DNA of 64,000 nt from assembly GCA_026119855.1 (NCBI GenBank), contig JAOWBW010000181.1, forward strand, positions 1,488,001 through 1,552,000. The letters run 5' to 3'. The stretch is from Campanula takesimana. Taxonomy: Eukaryota > Streptophyta > Magnoliopsida > Asterales > Campanulaceae. Made by a program: the position numbers and the translations under genes. Position 1 is the first letter of the stretch. Each line of letters opens with the position of its first letter. This document shows positions 1 through 10,700 of the stretch, one piece after another. A model generated the notes under the pieces. That model saw only the letters and a list, made by a program, of their open reading frames with translations, was not told the origin of the DNA and made no database searches.

Positions 1-26
1 GTTCATGTACAAATTGGATACATTAC

Positions 27-60
27 TTGGATACATTAGGTTCTTACCTAATGTATCCAA
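27..60. repeat. Perfect 14-bp hairpin
   Basis: The arms TTGGATACATTAGG (27-40) and CCTAATGTATCCAA (47-60) are perfectly complementary around a 6-nt loop. The same arm sequence recurs at 136-171 and 231-260, so this is one unit of a family of short palindromes clustered in the first 300 bases. Confidence 0.8.
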
Positions 61-94
61 TAGCTCACTTGGATATATATATATATATAGGTAG

Positions 95-304
95 GTACTC
101 AAATGAGAAACTAAATATCATGAGAACCGTGAGAACTTGGATACATTAGGCAAGAACCTAATGTATCCAAGTGAACCATTGGATACTTTAGTTTTTACCT
201 AATGTATCAAATGTATCAAAGTGAACTATCGGATACATTAGGTAAAAACCTAATGTATCCAAGTTCTCACGGTTTTCACGATATTTAGGTTCGCACATGA
301 GCAC
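95..304. mobile_element. Foldback (MITE-like) element with palindromic core
   Basis: The segments 111-150 and 249-288 form a 40-bp inverted repeat with about three mismatches, and weaker complementarity extends to about 95 and 304. Inside it are two more hairpins built on the GGATACATTAGG arm (136-171 and 231-260). The element is bracketed by (AT)n tracts at 73-90 and 310-329, so it may have inserted into a TA microsatellite. No coding potential is visible. The superfamily cannot be assigned because the target duplication would be hidden in the TA repeat. Confidence 0.65.
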
Positions 305-329
305 GATCATATATATATATATATATATA

Positions 330-576
330 CTTCCTCTGTCCCTTAACAATATGGACATTTTGACTTTTTTGGTCAACCAGGTCGTTTTTTAACCATAGTT
401 TTATGAATATCTAAAATATATCTATGCAATTCAAAAAATAATTGTTGATAGTAACTTAAATTATGAAACGATACACTTTTTAGAGTGATATCTTGATATT
501 CATAGAATTATGGTAAAAAATTAATACAGTTGACAAAAAAAGTCAATTTATCCACATTCTTATGGGACGAAGAGAG
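330..576. mobile_element. Stowaway-type MITE
   Basis: The left end CTTCCTCTGTCCC and right end GGGACGAAGAGAG are inverted copies flanked by TA on both sides (328-329 and 577-578). This matches the CTCCCTCYGTCCC termini and TA target of Tc1/mariner-derived MITEs. Sub-terminal sequences around GGACATTTTGACT and AGTCAATTTATCC are also inverted. Non-coding. Confidence 0.8.
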
Positions 577-1068
577 TATATTGCTTAATTACAAAATATT
601 ATGCTATTTAGAGCATTAATTATCACAAAAGGACACTTAATAATAAATTTTGTAATTTTATATTTAACTAAACCAACCTATACATAATTTGTTTCAAAAT
701 ATATACCCCATCTATCTCAAAATGGTCTTCTGTCTATCTAACTTTTTAATGGATATTAAAAACTACATCATCACTAGTCATGTTTTGTTTATGCACTTTT
801 AAGCTTAAATTGTAAAAAATAGAAAGATTTTTTTAGGAAATAAGAAATAGTAAATGATAAAAACATTTTGAGACAAGATGGGTATCACATTTGATTTACT
901 CCATCTGTCTCTAAATGAGTGTTCATTTTCTGAAATTTTTTATCCCAAAATGAGTGTTCATTTTGGTCATATCTTTATCCCTAAATGTTTTTTTTCCGAT
1001 TTTTTTTTCCACCTGTCTCTTTATACGTGCAAAAACTAAATATTTGTAAAGAGAATTACAAGATTATA
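577..1068. other. Intergenic AT-rich DNA with MITE relics
   Basis: No gene is visible. The stretch 898-990 has a half-MITE signature (CTCCATCTGTCTCTAAATG) and the phrase AATGAGTGTTCATTTT repeated at about 915 and 950, compatible with a degraded element. The rest is featureless A/T-rich sequence. Confidence 0.5.
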
Positions 1069-1325
1069 CTCCATCTGTCCGAGAAAGATAGTCTCATTTT
1101 GACTTTTTATGGTTAACAAAATTGAACTTTGACCAAACCTTGGTGTCAATCTAATCATCACAACAAAATTCTAAAATGTGTTATTGATAAATCACTTAAT
1201 GATCAATCAATTACAATTTTTAGAATTTCATTAGAATGACTAGATTGACACTAATGTTTGGTCGAAGTTCATTTTTATTGACCATAAAAAGTCAAAATAG
1301 GATTATCTTTCTGGGACAGAGTGAG
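1069..1325. mobile_element. Stowaway-type MITE
   Basis: Inverted ends CTCCATCTGTCC and GGGACAGAGTGAG are flanked by TA. The inner sequence ATTTTGACTTTTTATGG near the left end is mirrored by CCATAAAAAGTCAAAAT near the right end. It lies about 390 bp upstream of the OTU gene start. Confidence 0.8.
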
Positions 1326-1716
1326 TATATGAATTTTGCCACCAAATTATACAAAAAGTTATGCCCCTTAAAATAAAATTTGGACACTCATTTAGGAACA
1401 TTAAATTTAAAAAATGTTGTCTATTTACTTATACTTTGGTTGTAGTAAAATTGAATTTCAACTAGTTGAAAAACAACACTTATTTCGGGATTAACAACTT
1501 TTGGGAGGGATGTGTAGTACTAGTAACAAGTTGGGTTTAATTGAAAGCACATTTCTTATACTCCTTGCATCAAAGCGTGAAAGTTAGCACAACTAGTTGT
1601 TCATATTAGCATTTCCCCATCTCTCTCTTCCCCATCTCTCTCTCGCGAAACTTGAAACGAAATCCCAAAATTCGAATTCAAGAATCTGAAGCTTGGAGAT
1701 TCTTGCATTTGAATCA

Positions 1717-4700
1717 ATGGCTTCCGAAGCTCCATCTCTGAGTATGACTTCTAATCTCTCTAAACACATAGGGATTCGGATATATGGCTGTACACACACA
1801 CTCGCAAACCAGCAATTTGGCTAGGGTTTATCTTCTTCCTAAGCTTGGTGATCTGGATTTGGCTTTTATTCCATTCAATTGATGATGTGTTATTGTATTT
1901 GATATTGAATCTAGTGTTTCACACACACACACACACACACTCATAAACGATTTGGCTAGGGTTTTTTCTCATGTATGAATACACACACATAAACACACTG
2001 TTGTGATGCTGTTCTATAGATAAAATATTCAAGTGGAACATTCCAAATTAAGTTCAAATGTGGGAGTATTTGTTCACAGGGGTTGAGAAGGCTAGAATGA
2101 TCATTTTTAAGTTTCTATGTAATATTTACACCATATAACCTAAAGTGGAAGCATGATGCCTACTTGTTTGTTAACCCCATATTTCAATGAATTGCAATCT
2201 TTCGGCTTACCCTATTAACTGCCTTCTTATTGACTCCTCTAAGCCAATAGGCAATAACATGCAACTAGCCAACTACTACCTCCGTCCAAAATAAATATCC
2301 AGAAAAATGATCAAAAGAAAATTTGTAATTTATCCAGACATTTATTTTGAGATAGTGGGAGTATTTTGTAGGATTCAATTAGCTGATCTTAATTAATTGG
2401 ATAGAGAATCGCTACAACCGAACGAGCTCGAGGATGTGGTTATCCGATAAAAAGAATGCGTTGCACTACACCCTGTCTCCTTCTTTTTCCACAAGTATTC
2501 TTTGCTTTTATCATTGAATGTGAAAATATGAAATATTTTAAGGACATTATTCTTTGCTTTTATCATTGTAAAGCTGCGTTACAACTTTACATATTTCAGT
2601 TTTGTAATATGAATTTTCTGAAGTGGGTAGGGTGAATCCAATCCTTCTATGTGGCTTTGCTATGTATATACGTGTGTTTGTACTAGTTATAATAGATTAA
2701 ATGCATAAAAGAAATTGATTGTTTAAACAAAAGGTCTTACGTTCAAATCTTTATAGATGTCAACATGCTATAATTCAGAGATAAATCCCGAGCAAAACCT
2801 GAGACATCTTTGAACAATAAAGTTATGTTTTCTTAAACTCTTTTTTTTTTTTTTTTTTTTTTCAGCACCCAAGGAATCTGACTTGGGGAAGATTTGGTTG
2901 ATTAATTGTGAGGATGGTGACAAAGAGCTTACTGTGGGTGGTATATGTGTTAGCAGTGAAGGTTACATTTTAACCACTGCAGTGGGAATTCAAGACCCAA
3001 ATGTGTCAAACTTAAAAATAGGCATTAGAGGTCGATCCTATAGTAGTAAATGGTATAGTTTGAAATTCGTTTTTCAAAAAAGGAATTTTAATCTCACCTT
3101 GTTAAAAGTAGAAAAAGCCAATACAAAATTTTCCTACTTTAATTTGGATGAGAGTATAAATTTAAAAAGTGGGGATGAGTTGGTTGGTGTATTCCACATT
3201 GATAAATTACCCTTTAGTGCAAGACATGGATTTTCTTCTTATCCATTTTTTAATGTTCATTTTCCTGATATACATTCTTGTAAAACATTGTTCAACACCA
3301 AAAATGAACAACAAAAATTAGAAGTATATTCTGCACCCATTAGTTACCTATGTGTAGGTCATGTAATCGATGAGGTTGAGACCGATGATGCATATGATCA
3401 ATGTTATCTTGAAGATGATGCTCATGCAATTCCAAATTTAAGCTATCTAGATCCCGATATGCCCGTCATCCAATCTCAGGGGTTAGGAGATGGATTAAAT
3501 GGAGGTTTTGGTTGCCCTGTGTTTGACTGTAAAGGGGGTCTTGTGGGGTTGTATAATTTTTTTACACGTGAGTATGTGTACATCCTAGCCCATCCGTTCC
3601 TAAAATTGTTCTTCACTCATGCAATGTCATTGAATGGGAAAAAAAGGAAAATGAACATTGAGGATAGTCCCCTCGACTCCTCAAATCAGATGAGGCGAAA
3701 ATCTGCAACCACACCTCTCAATGAAGCCACAAAATTGAAGGTAATATGCTGTTTTTTTTTTTTTTTTTTTTTTGAAGAATATTTGTACGTGTGTCTCTTA
3801 TTTTGTTTTCTGTTTAATAAAGCTACACCATACTAGTGTGATATTAGTAGATAGAAAATAAAAAACAATGAGGGAACTTCAAAAAATAAATGAAAATAAA
3901 ATTTCCTTTCCTTAGATAATTTCCAAAACTCCTCCGAATTATGATCTAATTCTTACATTTTCAGCATAACCCAAGGATGAATGCCACCATCCCTGCGTTT
4001 ACTGATGTTTGGTATGCTCGCGGACGGCTGCTCCAAAGGTAAGATTCTTTTGGGTTATTCAATAAATGTATTTTTTTGCCTGCGGGAAACTAGTTTTTGT
4101 ATAATTGAAGGAAAGACCACTTTATTTCTAAGTGTAGAAATTAGTTGTAAGATTGCGCCTTAAAAACCCTAGTTCATCACCAAGTGCCATTGTATTGTAA
4201 GGCTTAAAAGTATCGTTTCAAAGTTTTATGTAGCCGAACTGGAATGCTTTGCTTTCTTGATTTTTATCTTTCTATTGATTTATTGTTGAATAGCTGATTT
4301 ATGCGTCATGGTACTAGTCATCTGTTTGCTAGTCATCTGTTTCTTGCAACTTTATCTTTGAATAATCCAATCTTCTTTGCAAACCCCCTTGCTGTTTTAC
4401 TTTTAACTTACATATTCACACTCAAGAAATTATAATCTATGGGATGCGGTAAGGGTAGGGTCTTGACTTCCTATGTTGCTTACTACAATTACAAAAGGAT
4501 TATTGGAACCTAAGAAAAACTGCTAGTAGGTATGTCTCACCTAGAACTTACACTATCTAGGAATCAGAGAGAATGTACATTGCCAAGAAGGTTACGTTTA
4601 AGTGCTGCATTTTTAACCGATGGCACCATACCCATTTTCCTATCTTATTAGCACTTGAGAGTTAATTCCTGCTGAATACACATCACAATTTCCAGAAGTT

Positions 4701-7700
4701 GTCCTGTAGGGTGAAATGTAACTGTGTACAGTAGGGTCCTATGTACTGCTAGTGCAAGATGAGCATATCCACATCGTAGTGTGGCCCGCACGTGTCATCA
4801 CCTAAAGATCACGGGGTAGCAAATTCGTACTTGTACATTCCGTGAGAAAGTTTAAGGGAAAACGACATTTGAAATGGTTAATGTAGCATTATCCCAATGG
4901 TGGAGCCAAGATTTTTCCTAATTGTGGTTGAAACTATTTTGGTTGTGGAACATTATGATTTAACTGCTAAATTTTGTTTGGAAGATGGAAAAATTATTTA
5001 TAGTGTTTTTTTCTTAATACGAAGGGGGTAAAACTAGACTTTCTTATGGTAAAAAAGTTAATTATTGCAAATTTGACTAGTGCTGAATAGATACATGTGA
5101 AAACGAAATGGGGGCAATTGCCCCCTTTTCACCACGTCAGTGCATTAACCCGCTGTGAAATAATTACATGAGCGCCCTCCGGAAAGTGATGCAGTTCACA
5201 GGGCATCTAGTGTGGAAATCTTATACTCTGCACTTTTTGGATACTGAAGCATGGAGCTCATCCTATCTTCATTTCCTGTAGCTTGGAACATTCAAAAGAG
5301 ATTCTATCCTCAACCTAGCTGCTGAAATGGGTTAGGTTTCAACTGACAATTCTATGAAATCAAATGAATAAATTACTATTTGAAGGATAGCCTTACACCT
5401 TACAATGTGGAAGTGTGGAACTAAATATTCCATTATGCTCATAATTTTGTAAAATATTTGGTGGATCCCTGAGCTATGGATCAAATATTGTGCCTTTTTT
5501 TCCCTTCATCTTACAAGTTATTGCAAAATGTAAGTTTTGCAGTGGTCTCTAGTTTAACTTTCTTATTTGGATAGTCGTCTCTGATGCTTACCACTTAGCA
5601 GTCAGCTCAACTACCTATTCTGAAAGAAGAAAGGTTTAAAAGAATAATAGTAATAGAAACTCGTGCATTCAAGTGAATAGTTTTTGCGACATGGAGTTTT
5701 TGTGATGCTATGGTGTATTTGGATGGACCGGAATACTAGGATGTTTGAGAATAGATCTCTATTTTTCCTTCTCCTCAAGGAGAAGATTATGTTCTTTGCT
5801 CCTTGTGGGCATCAGCCTTGGGTGCTTTGCGTGGGCGATTTTTGATCGACTTGTGCAGAGATTGGAGAGCAGTTTTCTATTAGCGTGATTGGACATTTTG
5901 TAGTCTTATTTTCATTTCTCTTGTTTACCTTTTTTTTTCCCCTTTTCTTTCATTTTTTTTTTCTTTTTTAGGGGGCGACTCCTTTTCCTCTATTTCTTTT
6001 AGTATTCTATCTCTCTGTCTAATAAAACTTTTTTTAGTTTAGCTGAGAGACCAATTATGGTAACTTGAACTGCTTACTAGTAGTCATCAATCATCATCTC
6101 TTTATAGCCATAAGATTAGCTGATGCCTCTCTTGTTACTCTTTCTTTATTTCATTCAGGCTACAACAAGATTGTGGTTTTAATGAAGAGGAGGTAGAGGA
6201 AGATGGTAATTGTCAGGTGCGTACATTATCATTGTTGTTGATATTTTAGTTCCAAATACTTGCTAATTTTTTTATTTTTTATTTTTTAATCTCTTTCAGT
6301 TCCGTGCACTCTCAGTGCATATCTATGGAAACCCTGATGAACACGAGAAGGTTCGAAAGAAGGTTGTGGATCAGGTTGGTAAAGAGTAGTTTTTTGATAT
6401 CCAGCCAGCGTTCTAGTTTGAAACATTGTGATTGTTGATAAGTACAACTGCGGAATTACAAAGTGTATCTGCGGAAATAATAATGCGGGTAGGACTGGCG
6501 TTACACAACAAACCACCAAGAGTAATAGAATGGAGGAGTGAAGATAGAGACTAACTAAGGTAGGAGAGAACAAGTATTGCGGGAGCAAAAGTATACGTAG
6601 AGTCATTGTAGCTGACATCGACAACTGAGCCAGCTTTATATAGGAGTCAGTCCTTGTACGGATTCCGTACCGCACGTGATAGCTCACGTGAGTCCGTACC
6701 GCACGCTGGCAAACTCCCATTGGCTTGCTATATTCAGTGTGTAGAATGCTGCCGCGTGTCCCTCGTGGGGACCAGTCCCGCAATTCTCCTTTAAACCCTA
6801 AGTAGGCCACGTGGAGTCCCCCAATAGGGCCACGTGGCTAATCCGCTATCCTAGCCTCCAAACCAAAACTCCTAGATGGTTCCCAATATGCGGAAGTAAA
6901 AGGGGTGCTCATGATCTTGTTCCAATCATGATACCCGCACGTAACGTAACCCTCTTTGCTCCCGCAATAATGCTATTGCGGGAGAAGATATGCGGATCTG
7001 TTTAGGTAGAAAAACTACTAAGAATATGGTTATCACTCCCGCAGTATAGAACGATTAGTGCGGGTGTAAGGGGGTCATTCGTGCCACGTGGAGCGGCGGC
7101 ACTTAAAACACGCGTCTAGCTATTCATAACATATTAAATATTAGCACGTGGGAACCACGTGCTGAAGTGCGGATATAGATATCCTACAGTGATTAAGTAG
7201 CTTCTGGCCAAATCGGTTTTACTTGTTTCTTTTATTATTACTATTGGTATATTTACCAAGGTTTGGCTACCAAGCAAACCAAGTAACCAAGTGTAACCAT
7301 TAAAAAGGTGACCAGGAAGAAATATTGGTTAAAAAGGATTCTCAAGATGTTATTGGATTACGGAGTTTCCATATTTTCAAGATCACTTTCTCTTTTTCCT
7401 TGAACCAAGTAACCTAGCTTAGTTTGTTTCTTCTTCTTCTTCTTCTTTTTTTTTTTTTTTTTTTTTTTTTTGTTCTTATTTAAGTAAGGCGATCATTCAA
7501 GAAAGTCACAGAAGTAAAGAATCATATTATGCAACGTGATTAGACTAATAACCAATGAGTTCTTGCTCTAGTTGTATTCCCTTCTTTCTGTTAGTGGGGA
7601 GGTTGTGGTTAAAATCACGTCAAGGACTATTATGGAGAAACTATTATCTTGCTGAAGACATCTCCTTAACCTATATGTAGGCCTCCTTTTGTGTGGCCTT

Positions 7701-10700
7701 CAAGGATAACTGGAATGAGGCAACATTCAATGTCCTCGTCCTCCACCTTAAATACAATAAAATAACAAATTTCTCTTAAAAACAAACAACAAAAATAGAC
7801 TAGAAAATTTCACAGGCATCCTAAGCACAAGCCTCATCTTAAAACTGTCATGTTATTAACTGTATCAAGTCATCCAACCTTTACATAACGCACATAAACA
7901 TGATGTTCTTTTTGTCATTTTCAAGACTATCCCAATCAATTAGTAATTATGTCTCGAAAATTAAGTTGTTTTCTTTTTTTTACTGTTGTGCAATGAATGC
8001 CTTCAATGGTACGTTCGATAAGTTGCTACCTCATCCACTATAGATGACAATTTAACTATGATTGCATCACCTTCAGAAATTTCTATGTTACACACCTACA
8101 TCTTTTATAAGCATGATTGTAACACTTTTACACCCATGTTGCATTTCTCAATCGTAATCGCCAAGATGTTTCTTGCAGTATTTATTTGCATAATCGTTGG
8201 TGTATGAAATTTTATGGTAAACAAAGTCGAAAGATATTAGCAAGATGACAGGATCAAACTATCCACCAGACAACCAAGATTCATTATTACCTCAAGAGCT
8301 CCTGAAAGATTCACCCGTTTAGAGTCCTGAATACTTTTGTAGCCTGCCTAGCATGCACACTTATCCTATTGTTCATTTTCTTTAACCATGTGTTTTAGGA
8401 AGCCACCTGGGCATCTCCTATCTGTTAATTTTGCTTAATCTGTTAATTGTTACTTGGAGGTGGTATCCCTTAGCTGTTCAAAATACTTTCAAATAATACT
8501 CCCTCCTATAAGGGCTGCGTAGCATGCACACTTATCCTCTTTGTGTAAAACCTCTTCACATTTGTTTCGACATTACTACGAATTAACTTTGAGCAATGAT
8601 TTTATGTTGGCTCAGTTGTACTAATGGAAATCGAAAACTTGTTATTGATAGTATTGTTGATGGTGTGTCAATAACAAGTTTTAGATTTTCATTAGTACAA
8701 CTGTGTCAATAACAAGTTTTAGATGTTTTCATTTATTTTTTGCTTCCTTTCCAGCTGCAAGCCTGTCAAGAATTCTATGAGGACTATGTTCAAGAGACGT
8801 TTTACACACAGTATTTGAAGAAAATGGCCACGTAGGTTACTTCTTAATGGTCATTACTCTAATTGTACCAAACAGAATTTGATGCTTTAATTAAATTGTT
8901 GCTCGACTATTGACTCTGATTTATGTCGACTTGCAGACCCCTTAAATGGGGGGATCATATTACATTACAAGCAGCAGCTGATAAGGTCGCGTATTGATTC
9001 CCTAGATAATTGTGATCTTACTATCTGTTATTTCTGCTTTGATATGCTCTATTAAGCATGTGCATTACTCCCCCGTTTCACCATAAATGTACCAACATTT
9101 CTATTTGGGCATTTCACTTAAATTTCAAATCCAAAAAACTTATCTACTTGTATATACTCTCTCAGTCTCATTTGAAGCTTCACCATTTTGGTGATGGCAC
9201 ACAAATTAAGGAAAGTGATGAGTGTAAGAAAGGTTGTGAGAGGGAAGAAGGTAGTGGGTATGACAAATGGGGCCTACAATTTAAATACTATGTGAGAGGG
9301 GAAAGTTAGTGGGCATGATAAGTGGACCCCATAATTTAAGTATGTGAGAGGAAGAAGTGAGTGGATATGACACGTGGGGCCTATATTTTTTACCAATTTA
9401 GGAAAGGATGAAGCTTTTAACGGGACACCCATTTGGGTAAAAGGTGAAGCTTCAAATGGGACTGAGGGAGTAATATTGGCCACTTTTTCTCATTAGTTGC
9501 TTACAGTTTAGTGAAATGTGGCCAAATGCTGTATGTTAGCTTGTCCAAATACTGAAATACTATAATACTCCATCCGTCCAAAAATGTTTTTTTTTTCGTT
9601 ACTACGAATGAACTTTGTGTAATAATGTTAGGTTGATATAATAATCCTAATGGAAATTTAAAAATTGTTCCTGATATTATTGTTGATTGTATGACAACTA
9701 CAAGTTTTAAATTTGAGCAAATTGCAATTTGGTAACCTGTATTTGTATCCGTTTTGCAATTTTGTTCCCGTGTTTGTATTTCTCCCGATTCCTGTATTTG
9801 TCATTTGGTTGCAAATTGATATAAAAACTAACGAAATGTTAGTTTTTTGACGGGAAAACAGTCATGTGCATATCACACAACTTTTTTAAGGGTATAATTG
9901 TCATTACAAGTGCAAGGGTGCAAGGCACGTGTGTGTTATGTGTAAATAAGGCTGGTCCGTCGTCACATTCTTCATAAAATGGCAACAACCTCTCCATTCC
10001 ACCAACTCCCACACAATAAATACCAATTTCCTTGCTTTTCTCTTTACAATAGGAGCAATTCCCTTCGACCCTTCCAGCCATTAGCACATACACTTGAGAA
10101 ATGACAACTATACCCTTAAAAGGTCATGTGAAATGCACATGACTGTTTTTCTATTAAAAAACTAACAATTTGTTAGTTTTTGTATTAATTTGCAACAAAA
10201 TGACAAACACATGAATTGGGTTGCAAGGAATACAAACACGAGAACCAATTTGCAAAAGTGATACAAATACAAGTTACCAAATTGCAATTCACCCTTTAAA
10301 TTTTCATTAATAAAATTGAATCAACCTATGATTATTGCTTAAAGCCCTTCATAATAGCCACAAAAAGATGGAAGATCATTTTGAGACGGAGTACAAAAAT
10401 TATGTAAATATGATTATTTTGTAATAACAACGAAAAAAGGGACAAGAATTAAGAAAAAGTACGAGAGAGAAGAAATGTTGTGAATATAAAAGGTAAAGTA
10501 GGAGAGAGAATGAGTGGGAGGAATAGTGATTTGACTGGTGTTGTGAGTGTAAAATCATTCCATTTAACGGAGTCTCAAATGAGGTGGGACGGACCAAAAT
10601 GAAAATAAGTCTTCAAGTAAGGTGGGACGTAGGGAGTACAGTTTACTTATTTGTACATTACTTGTACCATGACATGATTGTGCTAAGACATTTCCTTATT

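Noticed and set aside
6286..6810. 174-codon minus-strand open frame
   Set aside because: It overlaps an OTU exon and the solo LTR on the opposite strand, has no recognisable domain, and is explained by LTR composition.
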